Assembly: GCF_032118995.1 (NCBI RefSeq)
Contig: NC_092663.1
Span: 9,176,001 to 9,240,000 of the forward strand
Length of the DNA stretch: 64,000 nucleotides
Direction of reading: 5' to 3'
From: Asterias amurensis
Lineage: Eukaryota > Echinodermata > Asteroidea > Forcipulatida > Asteriidae
Shown here: piece after piece, positions 49,301 to 59,200 of the stretch
How the letters are laid out: every line of letters starts with the position of its first letter
Position numbering within the stretch: position 1 is the stretch's first letter
Position numbers and translations under genes: made by a program
The notes under the pieces: model-generated
The model's database searches: none
What the model was told of the DNA's origin: nothing
The model's input: the letters and a program-made list of their open reading frames with translations, nothing else

Positions 49301-52300
49301 TGCTAAAGAACTCTAAAGCTTCCGACCACTGTGGTTAAACAATGGAAATATGCACGAGTGCGTACCATGCACAGTTCTCCCAAACCATGTCTTCTTTTGA
49401 CCTCAGTGAGGGTGCTAGGTGAGTTTTTGATGTCACGTGCCAGCAGTCCATCATCATTATAAACTTCCAGATATGGTTATACAAAATTTCTAATACATTC
49501 ACAGGATAATGCTTTTGAATTCCAGCTTTACAGACTCATCTTGCTAAGGGTTAAAAAAAAAAAAACCTGGATGAGCGACTTCCGACACTCACCTACAAGT
49601 AGCGAGGGGTTTGGGTAGGACCACACCGGCTGTGTAGACAGCCTGGAAGATCCCCTGTTGGTGAACTCTCCTCGTGATCTCTCGGATCAACACAGGGGCA
49701 ACACGCTTTGATCTCAGCTTCTTGTGAACACAAAGGAAGTTGATCTCTACCATTCGTTGTGTCCTGACGAGAGAAATTGGTTAAAGAAGTTAGCGCCAAA
49801 ACATAGAATGACTATTTCACTACTTCGAACAATTAATGTGATCAGCTCGGAAAGTTTAGGGAAGAAACCACTTTGCTGACCTAGGCGTTATTCCCGTACA
49901 GCAGATGCAATGCCGTTATGAATCTTACCATGGATTTGAGTTTTGAGTGTACTCAAGAGTGCTCACAAAAGCAGTTGAAAATTTGCACGATTTGGGACGG
50001 GCTTGCGACAGGCTTGCGATGGATTCCAAAACGTCCAACTTTAGTGAAGTTTTTTTATTTATTTTTAAATCCATTGCAAACTTGCGACTGACTTTGCGAT
50101 TTGTGAAGGATATGGGCTGTTTGCGATTGATTTGAAGTTGAGTGAAATAGGCCCCTGGAGTCGATCTCTCCTGATCTCTTTATTAAGCAGTGACTGTATT
50201 TGCCGGGAGAAAGGAAAAAATTCAGAAAGCCACTTACTTGTTGTAGATTTGTATGTTGGCTGGTACTCCGCTGATGAAGCCAACCAGTTTGTTATTCAAT
50301 GCTACTCGGACTCCACAGTGCCACTCTTTTAACCAGCCCGGAGGGGTAAGAGCCCTGTCATGGCATAAATTGAAAAACAATTTAAGTTGTTAAAGCTACA
50401 GGTTACTGTGAATAATAATAATAATAATAGCAATAATAATAATAATGAACCATTAACTTTGTAGGTTTTGAAACTGTGCATGGTAGAAATAAGATATTGA
50501 AAGGTTTGCGGTAACACCTTGTAATGACTATCTCTAATGAGAGATTAAATAAATTCACTGTCTGAGCTTGTTTTATGTCGTCCGAAAGACTATTCCATAA
50601 TTCTGTTGCAGATGCTGCAAAAGCTCTGGCCCCATTACACTTAATGAAAGTCGAGGGACAAACTAAGAGAGACTTGGATTTAGAGCGAACACTACGAACT
50701 GGATGATATTTTTGGATGAGTTCCTGGAGATAAGTTGGGCCCAAACCTTGCAAACGTAAGAATTCTAATGAAAGTATCTTATACTGAATACGGTATTTTG
50801 TTAGGAGCCAATGTAAATCATGCAAAATAGGAGAAATGTGGTCACGCTTTTGAATACTTGTCACCAATCTAGCAGCCGAGTTTGGGATTCTTTGAAGCTT
50901 TTTAGTATGTACATCGGTTGGTCCATACAAAATGCTGTTACAAAAATCAATGCGAGACATTACATGTAAATGAAGAGGTGTCTATCATCAGATTCAGAAA
51001 AGCTAGCGGCCAAAACACCTAGGCCCTGTTAACTTACCAAATCAAGAAATCGGCCGAGTAGTCAAACCGAAACATGTTGTCGTCATCCTCAACGTAATTT
51101 TCATTCAGCAGTGTGTACAACTCTTGTAACTGTGGGTTGAAAAATCACAAGTTGATTTATTGAGACCAATTAATAACTTACTCCACATCAGTGAAGTTAA
51201 TAGTCCACTAACATGACTAGGCAAAAGTAGAAGTACCAGCTGATTTCCTAACATCAGGGCCCAATTTCATAGAGCTGCTTAAGCACAAAATTTTGCTTAA
51301 GCAAAACAAAACTTGCTTAGTAAAATCAGATTACCGACCAAGACCGACTCAATTGTTATGCTAAGTTAACAACAGCTAAATACCAGTCACAAGCAAAGTA
51401 TATGGCATGACATTTTTGCTAGTAACATGTGAAAATCAAGCGGGCTATTTTCGTGCTTAAGCAAATTTTTGCTTAAGCAGCTCCATGAAATTGGGCCCTG
51501 CCCAGGTAGTACTGAAAAAGCGGGACAGTTCTTTTCAGATAGAGAGAAGTATGCCAATAGCTACTCTGCGGCAGTACAATAAAAAGCAAGACCTAGTTCC
51601 CAAGAACAAAAAATCTACACAGCAAAGTAGATATACACATGGTGTTCCGGCAAACCGCATTATACATTGATATATACATATTTAGGTTAAAGGAACACGC
51701 TGCCTCGGATCGGTCGAGTTGGTCTTTGAAAAGCGTTCTGTAACCGTTTGTTATAGAATCGATATGGTTAGAAAGATGTTGTAAAAGTAGAATACAATGA
51801 TCTACACAAATATGCCTCGAAATTGCGTGGTTTTCGTTTTACCTCGTCGACAAACACGGTCGGCCATTTATGGGAGTCAAAAATTTGACTCCCATAAATG
51901 GCCGACCGTGTTAGTTCGCGACGTAAAATGAAAACAGTGCAATTTTGAGAGATACTTGGGCTGATCATTATATTCTACTTTGAAAACATCTTTCTAACCA
52001 TATGCATTTCATAACAAACGGTTTCAAACGCTTTTCATAGACCAACTCGTCCGATCCGAGGCAACGTGTTCCTTTAATATCAGGGCCCAATTTCATAGCT
52101 CTGCTTAACAGCAAATTTTTGTGCTTACTGTAGCAGAAAAACTTGCTAAAGTGTAAGCGCATTTCACAGGTTAGCCAGGAAATTTGGCAGCCATCTTGCA
52201 TTGTGTTGTCATTTATCTTCGTGCAGTAAGCACCGAAAGATTAGCATGCCTTTTTGTGTGCTTACAGTTAGCAGCACTATGAAATGGAAATCATTCAGTT

Positions 52301-55100
52301 AGCATAAAATTGGCTGTTAAAGACAGTGGACTCAATCGGTAATTGTCAAAGACTAGTCTTCTTACTTGGTGTATCTCAACATGCACAAAATAACAAACCT
52401 GTGAAAATTGGTCGTCGAAGTTGCGAGATAACAATGAAAGAAAAAACACCCTTGTCACACGAAGTTGTGTGCGTTTAGATGGTTGATTTCGAGACCTCAA
52501 TTTCTAAATCCGAGGTCTCGAAATCAAATTCGTGGAAAATTACTTCTTTCTCAAAAACTATGTCACTTCAGAGGGAGCCGTTTCTCACAATGTTTTATAC
52601 CATCAACCTCCCCCCATTACTCGTCGCCAAGTAAGGTTTTATGCTAATAATTATTTTGAGTAATTACCAATAGTGTCCACTGCCTTTAAGCAGCGCTATA
52701 AAATTGGGCCCTGTTCTCCGAGTACTTACAGTCTCTTGGTTGTGAATGTCCAGGGTATCCCAGACAAACTGTGAGGGTAATGAGAAGGGCTCGGTGCGGA
52801 CTTCTTCTTTGTTTGCCTCCACTGGCTCGTTCACAATGGGGTCAATGTCTTCATCTATGAGACAGAAACAAAAGGCGGCCATCAAATTAAAGGTAATAAA
52901 ATAGCGCGGGTTAGATATGAGATGGGAGAAAGAAGTGGCACATAGTGGGATGGAGGACGGAGGAACACCCCCAAAAATTTACGGGAAAAATTATGGGGGC
53001 TGGGGATATAATACGGGAATGGAAAAAAAGAAAAGGGACTTATAAACAATACAATACAGGAAAATAGTAAACTGAACAGGAAACAAATAAACAAAACGGG
53101 GTAAAGAATCAGAAATAAGATGGGCAAGTGTACGATTTCACAAAGCACTAAGATTCGCCTTGACTTAGGATTGGACACTTGCCAGAGTGATTTATATTGT
53201 GACTCGTGAGTGTCCAGAGAAAATATGGACCTTGAGGGTCCTTTTTAAAACAAGTCTTTAGTCCATCAGAAGAACAAGGACTTGGTTCGTACCTATTTTG
53301 GGGACAGGTTGGGTGTCCCAGAAGTTGTAGACCTTTTTCTTGGCATCCTCCATGCTCCTTGCTGGTCCCTGATGTACGAACATCTCCATCGCTCTCTGGA
53401 ATCACGCAGCTTGGCCATTGATAACTGGGCATTCTGCAGGAGGGAAACAACTCTGTCATAAATGCTGAACATTGCAAGTTCAGTTATTAATGAATGAGTT
53501 TGTACAAAACTTGCCCCCCAAAAAAACTGGGGCCTGGAGTGTGGCTGAACATCGGCAGCATGCCTGGGCCCAATTTCATAGAGCTGCTAAGCACAAAAAT
53601 TTGCTTAGCATGAAATTTTCTTTCTTGATCAAAACAGGATTACCAACCAAATTTCCATTTGTTGCATATTGCTTGTTACTGGTATTCAACTGTTGTTTCC
53701 TTATCCTGAAAAATCATGTCGAAATTTGGTTGGTAATCTTCTTTTTTATCAAGGCAAAACTTTCTTGTGCTAAGCAGCTCTATGAAATTGGGCCCAGATC
53801 CTTAAGCAAATTGTTATGCTTACTATAGCAGAAACATTTGCTTTTAGAGACAAAAAGTAACATGAGGTTAGAGCCGGAGCAAAAAAAGAACAAAATGGCG
53901 GACCTTAAGGTCGGATGCGTTTGTAGCTACTGCCGAGCCGGCTTCTTCAACCTCCTCCCCGGGCTTTTCTCCTCCTTTCTTCTTTTTCTTCTTCTTCTTC
54001 TTTTCTTTGGGGACAGCGCCACTTCCCACGTTGGCCTGGGCTGCCGTCGATTTGGCCTCGGAGGTGGAAGCGCCATCGGTGTCATCGCCGTTGGACTGGT
54101 TGGCCATGCTGTTGGATTTTATTGCATGATTGGATAGACTGAAAAGAAGACAGATAATCGGTTAACAGGCCTTGAATTATGATCTTGAAGGGGGACAGCA
54201 ATCTTTTGTCTGGAAATGGATGTTGATGGAGGCAATACAACTTCTGGGCTGGGTCACAAAAGATGTAATTTTATTTACAGAGAAGTTCACGCAAAATACC
54301 CAAACTTAGTTCACATAAAATAGCCGTTGATTAGTATTCGCGCCCTCACGGAAATTAGAGTCGGAGAAAGGTAGCAAAGTTATCGTTTTGTATTTGTTTC
54401 ACTTTTCAATACACACAAAGCAAGCTAAGACTAAGAGTTAGGTGAACACATTCAGCCGGTTTATACTGCCGAGTGGCTCGTCGTAGTCGTAGGGGAGGCG
54501 CCAGAATTTTTTTATTTTGGGTTATTTCTTAGCTGCATGAGGAAATGGGTTGGACGTGTGGATTCAGCTAGCCTTGGCCACACAAGTGGGGCTAGTACTA
54601 GCTACCTACCTACATAAAATACACATTAAAAATAAAATGGAAACCATTATTATTTTAAATGTTATTAAAGAAATAATTTATCACAATATATGGATGGGCG
54701 TGGCGAAGCAAGTTTGCAACAGCATGCAACAAACCAAGGAAACCGGCCGCGGCCTGGACGGAGCTCGACGGACCCTTCCTGTTGGTCCGATTGTGGGGTC
54801 CTACTCCTAGTCAAACAACACACGACCAGGCGCGGGGCAAAACGTCTTCATCATGTACAATCCCAATGGCAATGTCGCCCCCCAAAATAGTCAAGTCACT
54901 CGTTATTATTCCTTCGCCTTGCCGGGGCAAATGTTATCACAAATCCACACATTTTGGACTCTTTACTCACTTATACATTCCCAGAATACTTACTCTTTCT
55001 TAATGGAGGCATCTCCACTCTTTTCGCTTTCTACAGTTGATTTGTTTTGGTCACTATTTGTGAGTAAAATTTCACTACCTCCATCTCCATTCTCGGCCAT
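43351..55100 (-). CDS. NMT: Glycylpeptide N-tetradecanoyltransferase (N-myristoyltransferase)
   Basis: Thirteen exons join in phase: 54994-55100, 53904-54138, 53293-53433, 52730-52854, 51038-51129, 50238-50354, 49593-49763, 48948-49056, 48098-48205, 46868-46927, 46409-46576, 44884-45021 and 43351-43371. The product is about 530 residues if one apparently missing base in exon 3 is allowed for; vertebrate NMTs are about 496-498. NMT moves myristate from myristoyl-CoA to N-terminal glycines of proteins in the cytosol and at ribosomes. Visible landmarks are a Lys run near residue 85 (ribosome-binding tail), FWDTQPVPK at 152-160, WHCGVRV, the [18 protein letters not shown] signature (Phe-Leu backbone oxyanion hole) at about 279-296, [26 protein letters not shown], and a C-terminal GLVLQ. 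Calaxin lies head to head upstream. Confidence 0.95.
43420..43642. mobile_element. Foldback D family copy, 50 bp from NMT exon 13
   Basis: GGGCCCGTTTTCATGGCTCTG to AGAGCCATGAAATTGGGCC, inside the last NMT intron. Confidence 0.85.
43805..44883. repeat. Minisatellite of about 140 bp, seven units, built from the NMT exon 12 3' end and donor
   Basis: The motif TCTCCAGTTGTACAGGTAG recurs seven times outside the real exon, at about 43910, 44050, 44200, 44338, 44480, 44618 and 44765. The spacing is 130-155 bp. Read on the minus strand, each unit holds a near-perfect copy of the last ~57 exon bases ([15 protein letters not shown]), the donor CAG|GTAGGA or CAG|GTAAGA, a C-rich tract and a CCCCAG that could serve as an acceptor. 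Exon-length open frames in the array are copies of this unit and not separate genes. The plus strand is strongly G-rich. Confidence 0.95.
44884..45021 (-). CDS. NMT: NMT exon 12, whose 3' end is the template of a tandem array
   Basis: It encodes [17 protein letters not shown] through [17 protein letters not shown] to Gln-524, 46 codons, phase 0, with the donor CAG|GTAGGA. The last ~57 bases recur seven times downstream, each with its own donor. Confidence 0.95.
45030..45720. repeat. ATCA/TCAA-rich low-complexity region (NMT intron 11)
   Basis: About 690 bp dominated by imperfect ATCAAT words with a clean (TCAA)n run at 45600-45645. It starts just upstream of the exon 12 acceptor in the gene's direction. 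Confidence 0.85.
46409..46576 (-). CDS. NMT: NMT exon 11
   Basis: It encodes [15 protein letters not shown] and [11 protein letters not shown], the peptide-groove region of NMT. Phase 0 at both ends; the donor is CGG|GTAAGA. Confidence 0.95.
46634..46812 (+). repeat. tRNA-derived SINE, second family (NMT intron 10)
   Basis: A tRNA-like head (TAGTTAGTATGACACTGC, GGATTCGAATCCCACC) is followed by a body ending ACACATATTGGTGTATATGG. Confidence 0.8.
46868..46927 (-). CDS. NMT: NMT exon 10 (20 codons)
   Basis: It encodes [20 protein letters not shown], matching [20 protein letters not shown] of vertebrate NMT. The acceptor is TGTTTACAG and the donor GAG|GTGAGT. Confidence 0.92.
47035..47420. repeat. 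Interspersed repeat (TATATAGCGCATGTATC type)
   Basis: Shares CAAGGTGCT, GGTGAACCCCTTCTCTTTT, AAGTGCACTGGGTTCT and ACACAACACATA with 48643-48800, with further fragments at 33300 and 59620. The class is unclear. Confidence 0.65.
47800..48060. mobile_element. Composite hairpin: two head-to-tail 60-bp stem-loops inside longer inverted arms (NMT intron 9)
   Basis: GGTTTCAACTACTTGTTCTTT and its inverse occur twice in tandem between GAGTTGGGGTGGTTCT and AGAACCACCCCAACTC. Outer arms share GTAACACCATGTAATGACT. Sequence like the outer arm recurs next to the LINE at 50505. Confidence 0.78.
48098..48205 (-). CDS. NMT: NMT exon 9
   Basis: It encodes [18 protein letters not shown] and [17 protein letters not shown], matching the LRPMETKDIPVVHQLL region. 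Phase 0 at both ends. Confidence 0.9.
48407..48642. mobile_element. Foldback G family copy (NMT intron 8)
   Basis: GGGTGCGTTCGTTTAGCTTCC to GGAAGCTTATCGAACGCATCC, with internal inverted GGTCGACCCCGG. Confidence 0.85.
48643..48800. repeat. Interspersed repeat, second copy
   Basis: CAAGGTGCTGTGGCCCAATAT, GTACCCCTTATCTTTTTGAT and AAGTGCACTGGGTTCT align with 47190-47360. Confidence 0.65.
48948..49056 (-). CDS. NMT: NMT exon 8
   Basis: It encodes [19 protein letters not shown] and [14 protein letters not shown], nearly identical to the vertebrate segment [20 protein letters not shown]. The acceptor is GAATGGCAG and the donor GAG|GTGAGC. Confidence 0.95.
49593..49763 (-). CDS. NMT: NMT exon 7: [18 protein letters not shown] signature
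   Basis: The longest and best conserved exon, carrying the NMT signature with the Phe-Leu pair whose backbone forms the oxyanion hole, followed by [10 protein letters not shown] and the myristoyl-CoA-binding helix. It ends CysAr|g, and the Arg codon is completed by exon 8. Confidence 0.95.
   Translation of the reverse strand, partial: DTTNGRDQLPLCSQEAEIKACCPCVDPRDHEESSPTGDLPGCLHSRCGPTQTPRYL
50238..50354 (-). CDS. NMT: NMT exon 6
   Basis: It encodes [14 protein letters not shown] and [16 protein letters not shown], the central beta-strands of the first GNAT-like half. The donor AA|GTAAGT splits a Lys codon completed by exon 7. Confidence 0.92.
50403..50960 (-). pseudogene. CR1/L2-type LINE 3' fragment in NMT intron 5
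   Basis: An open frame of 185 residues begins [12 protein letters not shown] and continues [44 protein letters not shown] and [15 protein letters not shown]. This is the C-terminal region typical of CR1/L2/Rex non-LTR elements. The catalytic domain is absent, so it is a 5'-truncated copy in the same orientation as NMT. An ATT microsatellite at 50410-50450 marks its tail. Confidence 0.85.
51038..51129 (-). CDS. NMT: NMT exon 5
   Basis: The acceptor is CAACCCACAG and the donor TTTG|GTAAGT. It encodes [18 protein letters not shown] and [13 protein letters not shown], the conserved ELYxLLxxNYVEDDD block of NMT. Confidence 0.92.
51256..51501. mobile_element. Foldback C family copy (NMT intron 4)
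   Basis: AGGGCCCAATTTCATAGAGC to GCTCCATGAAATTGGGCCCT. Confidence 0.85.
51687..52077. mobile_element. Second copy of the 390-bp palindrome (NMT intron 4)
   Basis: Same TTAA-AGGAACACGCTGCC and GGCAACGTGTTCCT-TTAA ends and the same centre as the copy at 37278, with scattered substitutions. Confidence 0.93.
52083..52290. mobile_element. Foldback D/C-type element
   Basis: AGGGCCCAATTTCATAGCTCTG to TAGCAGCACTATGAAATGG. Confidence 0.75.
52317..52689 (-). mobile_element. MITE-A copy flanked by TTAA (NMT intron 4)
   Basis: TTAA-AGACAGTGGACTC to GTGTCCACTGCCT-TTAA, 40 bp from NMT exon 4. Confidence 0.9.
52730..52854 (-). CDS. NMT: NMT exon 4
   Basis: The acceptor is GTCTCATAG and the donor ACT|GTAAGT. 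It encodes [19 protein letters not shown] and [16 protein letters not shown], matching the NMT EPYTLPQGFTWDALD region. Confidence 0.9.
53293..53433 (-). CDS. NMT: NMT exon 3 with an apparent one-base deletion
   Basis: The acceptor CTCCTGCAG opens [11 protein letters not shown] in frame from exon 2. The remainder, [19 protein letters not shown] and [15 protein letters not shown], lies in the next frame. The two halves align without a gap to the family segment L-P-x-x-(K/R)-(L/I)-Q-(D/E)-(I/F)-Q-(K/R)-A. The exon is 141 bp but phases at both ends require 142. One base seems to be missing near 53399-53403. A short-exon alternative (acceptor TTCCAG at about 53397) would avoid the shift but loses conserved residues and has a poor pyrimidine tract. 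Confidence 0.8.
   Translation of the reverse strand, partial: NAQLSMAKLRDSRERWRCSYIRDQQGAWRMPRKRSTTSGTPNLSPK
53563..53797. mobile_element. Foldback C family copy (NMT intron 2)
   Basis: TGGGCCCAATTTCATAGAGC to GCTCTATGAAATTGGGCCCA; a 118-residue frame across it is a by-product. Confidence 0.88.
53904..54138 (-). CDS. NMT: NMT exon 2: polybasic tail with a run of nine lysines
   Basis: The acceptor CTTCTTTTCAG lies at 54139 and the donor is AAG|GTCCGC. It encodes [13 protein letters not shown] and then [14 protein letters not shown]. The Lys run corresponds to the (K)n block of animal NMT1/NMT2 used for ribosome association. An alternative start at the internal ATG (54107) would give a protein 46 residues shorter. 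Confidence 0.8.
54994..55100 (-). CDS. NMT: NMT exon 1: N-terminal acidic/Ser-rich tail
   Basis: ATG in the context GACATCATGG starts [17 protein letters not shown], resembling the MAE(D)/MAD starts of vertebrate NMTs. The donor AAAGA|GTAAGT is strong, and its phase 2 end joins exon 2 at 54138 to keep a continuous frame through the second Met codon at 54107. That agreement of phase is the main reason for choosing this start over the internal ATG. Confidence 0.75.
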
Positions 55101-55596
55101 GATGTCGCCCATTCAACCTTTAACCCAGAGATATCAAGCGCATAAGCTTTTTTCGAACCCACATGGAGGGCACATGTTGTGTGCATATCGTGTGAATTGT
55201 ACGTTCTCTTATATACACACAGTGCCATGCGGTCCTTGTCATCTCCACTAGTTTTGGGGAGAAAAGGGGAATTTGAAATTCAATTTGGTGTGAATCTGTC
55301 ATACTTATTGTCCTTCACAATTCTATCCTATACCCTAATGTAAGAGACATTCCAAACTATGTAGGTTAAATTTAGCCCAATCCGCCGCGCCTAGCCACCC
55401 CCCTCCAGACACAACCTCGGCAGCGGCTGATTGATTGCTGCATGTTAACAACGGGTGTCGAATTCACGGGTGTCAGCTCACATTGTATTAGTGTATCTTT
55501 CTTTCATTTTTTTGTGGCAGTTTTTTAATTTTTTTTTTTACGGTTTTGCGTTTTGGTTTTAATTATGCCTTCCTCACAGACTGGGAGGCGGGAGGT

Positions 55597-55627
<31 letters not shown>

Positions 55628-56185
55628 TTCGCAGAAGATAATCAAGTTTTGAAGGATGCATGCTGCCTGAACTTCATCCATCACCCCACAAGGAGCATTC
55701 ATCCATTCTACCTCCGTGGATCCATGGAGCATGGAGGAGGCCAACATAATCGCTTAGTAATTCCCTCAATCTACCTTCCAAGAGAACTTTTTGAATAACG
55801 AATTTGGAATGTATTACAAAATTATAATTATGCAAAGTTAATTAAGATTGAAAAATACAATTTTGACGATTCTTCAGACGTGACCATAAATACCGCATTG
55901 AGCGGGGTGAATGTACCAACACGCAGACTATAGGTGAATCCGTGCTGATGTGCCACATGGCACACTTACGAGGCGGAAATCAGACTCACTTGGTATTCAC
56001 TGGTACCCACTGGCTCAGTTTACCCTCTTCTCGGTAAACCAGAGAAATGTGTGGGAGCCAGCCAAATTTACATGCAGCGGATTTTTACGTAGCGACGGAC
56101 GACGCAAAAAGTTAGGACAACTCTGCGAGAGTGCAAGTAACTTTTTTAGATTTTGCACACTGTTTACTACCCGAAATTGTAAAAA
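55101..56185. promoter_or_regulatory. Head-to-head intergenic region of NMT and calaxin (candidate bidirectional promoter)
   Basis: About 1.1 kb separates the two start codons. It contains a (TG)n/poly-G stretch at 55592-55627, two T-rich runs and no recognisable transposon or gene. Plus-strand frames of 81 and 88 residues show no family motif. I looked for an RFX X-box, expected for a ciliary gene such as calaxin, and saw no convincing full site. Confidence 0.45.
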
Positions 56186-56204
56186 ATGGCGCCTGGGCTG
56201 CACT
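56186..56204 (+). CDS. CLXN: Calaxin exon 1 (proposed start, 19 bases)
   Basis: The ATG in AAAAAATGGCG is preceded in frame by TAA. The exon ends CACT|GTAAGT and its last base completes the Phe of the conserved HF pair at the exon junction. Another upstream exon could be used instead, since vertebrate calaxins have a longer N-terminus. Confidence 0.55.
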
Positions 56205-59200
56205 GTAAGTACATAGTCTTTGTGGAAGTAAATGAATGTTGTGTATAATAATTGGTACTCGTGAAGTACTGAAAAACATGAATATTTACTTGGCAGCGGC
56301 GTTGCTGTGATGAAGTGGCCGTGTAGTTTTTACCTTACCCAGTTGTGATATGGATGAGATATAAATCACAATAATTTGCTGTTTTGTATAAATATTTTTT
56401 TTATATAAAACACAATCACATTCCTCAAGAGGCATAAAGCCCTAGATTATATCTAGGTTTAAAATTAAAGTATCCTTGACAGAAAATGTCATTCTTCAAT
56501 TTTCAAAACTACATAGATTTCACTGAACTGTCAATCGAGGGTCTTTGTTGATGTTGCAACTTGCTTGTCGTTTGTTGGTGTCACTCCGTCCAACTGCTGT
56601 CAACAAATGTTAAATTACTTTAAGTTTTAAAACAACATTTGAATTGAACATAAATAAACCATTGAATGCATGTCCTGTCAGTCAATCAATTCAAAGAAAT
56701 GTCATTGATTGTCAACGGGTCAAACATTTTAAATAAATTGTATAACCAGAACTATCATAAAGCAAAATCTGTACTTAATCATGTTTTCTTTGGACAACTT
56801 TTTTATATCCTTTGTTATGTTTTACCAATCCAACCAAATGATTTAATTTCCTGATTTTCTGTCAATTTGTTTACAGTTACCAAAGAGGAAACGGAGTCCC
56901 TTATTAACATGTTCAGGAGCCTTGGAAAAGTCAATCCAGCAAGACCAGACAAATTAGAACGAACCCAGGTTCGAGAGCAACTTCATGTTAAGTTTGGAGT
57001 GACAGACGACCTCATTCTGGATAGAAGTAAATCAACGTGGATTTGTTACATTTTTATTTTTAAACTAAAGGATTCGGGTACTTTTTGAAATTGTCCACAG
57101 AGTTACATTAAACTTCAGGGTTTCAAGATAATGATAGTGGAAAGCTTCCCTTCAAATATTACTAACTGGGGTCGTGTAGTTTTTGTAGACGAAAATTATT
57201 TCAGCATGTATAATCCCATTAACCAGTTATGATATTATCCCAAAACCATAGCATAACTGGTTAATACGTTTTTACATGCTGAAACTGAGACAACAATTAA
57301 TTGTTTGACTCATTTCTCATAAACTACAGCACCTCAGTAAGTAAAATTTCAAGGAAAGCTTTCTACTATCATAATCTTCAAACTGTGTTAGTTTAGTGTA
57401 AATCTGTTGACATTGTGTTTTGTGTTTGGAAAAAGTACATAGACCCTTTAAATAAAAAAAGTTTACTGTATTTGATATTGGTGTCCGTATTTTTATTAGA
57501 TGTTATATTTGCATCAGGAATAAAGAATCTTAATATTGGTTTTACCCGTACACCAATGTGTTGTATTAGCACTTTGTACTTTCCTGAGCTCTGTGAAAAA
57601 AAATCACAGGCACGTTACTCGAGTGGGATTGGAACCCATGACCTTTGGAATTCTTTAGTAGAGTTGCTATTCTGACAGTGTAACTCACTAAGGATAAGTT
57701 GGCCTAAAGAGCAACTGTGTTTGACAAGGCCCTATTATTATTTAACTCTTTTTGTTTTTCTCCTTCCAGTTGTGAGAGTTTTTGACACAGACAGTGACAA
57801 CTATGTGAGTCAGTCAGAATGGCTTCATGGTCTCTCGATATTTCTACGAGGAACTATAGAAGAAAAGAAGCAATGTAAGTAAGATTGGTAGAGATTTTTG
57901 ATTGGTTAAATGTTCAGTACTTTGCATCATCAAGTGAAGCGCCATTTAGAAGCTCGAGCCTGCCCAGTGATTTGTTTTCCAGATGTTCCGATCCAGCATG
58001 CAGGAGCGTAGTTCCTCAGCACTAGCAAAGCCGGTGTCTCGTTTCAGTGTGTCTACGAAGGAGAGATATTTTCTCCCATGAGAAGCCTTGCCTTGTTTGG
58101 GCTCCAAGATGATGGTTGGGCAAGGGGTAAGCTCCGAGTGGCAGACACAGTGCCCAGCGAGCTTGAGGCGGCGTTCACGGATCTTCTCTGTGGCCTTTGG
58201 CCAGCCAGCATACAGGTTGGAGTTTCTCATGTGGTCTTGCCAGGGGATGTTTAGGGCCATATGCAGCATCCTGGTGTAGCAACCATCCAGAGACTTCTCC
58301 ATACTGGTGGTGAGGGTCCAGGTCTCAGCTCCGTATAGTAGCACTGACTCCACTGTTGCAACAAATAGTGATCTTTTCAGCCGGGCACTCAGCGTTGACG
58401 ACCACACCTTTTTCATGCTGTGGAGCACGGACTACGCCTGTACTTTTCGAATCTTCAGGTCTTTTTCACAATTGCCTTTCTCAGGGCATGGTCAAGGACA
58501 ATGATGAAGAGGAAGGAGGTATCATCCTGAAGTACTCCAACTCGGATGTGAAAGAAATCAGTGACACCATCTGGTGAAGTGACCTTTGCCCTGGTGTTTG
58601 CATATGTTGACCCGATCACCTCAACTAGCCTGTTCGGGATCCAGTAGGCAGTGAGGATGTTCATCATCTTGTCCTGGTGGATCGTGTCAAATGCCTTACG
58701 GAAGTCAATAAAGGTGATGACTGCAGGAAGTTGTTTGTGCCTGACTCCTCCAACGATTCTCCTCAGCGCAATGATGTGCCCCACTGTTGACCTCTCTTGC
58801 CTGAACCCATTCTGCTCTGCCCTTTAAGCCGACCTCAGGTAAACCTTGTGTCAACAAAAAACAGTTGGCGACTGACTTTTCAGGATCACACTGCGCCTGA
58901 GCTAAGACCATCGGGAACTTCGGTGATTATTTTCGACCTGAGCGTAACTGCGATGATTTTAAGACAATCTGAAACAGTCGCCGCGTGAAAAAATTAAGTC
59001 ACACGAGTAGAACGATTTCAACTTCTACGACGTGATCCCGACGGTCGGGAACCAATTGTAGGCGCACGATTTCTCAGTTGTTGAGACCTGAGCATATTTT
59101 GTCTGCGCCTTGCCGACGGTTTGTTGTGGGCGCAAGAAAATCGTAGGTCCACCTGAGGCCGGCTTAAGAGTGGGTCTAGCACTGGCCGTATCCGGTTAAG

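Noticed and set aside
53472..54137. Plus-strand frames of 118 and 99 residues
   Set aside because: One crosses a foldback C element and the other is the antisense of NMT exon 2 (poly-Lys read as poly-Leu/Phe).
54853..55251. 132-residue plus-strand frame
   Set aside because: Overlaps NMT exon 1 on the other strand; no motif and poor composition.
55592..55630. (TG)n followed by a poly-G run as a regulatory site
   Set aside because: Simple sequence with no further support; could also be a G-quadruplex, but nothing ties it to either gene.
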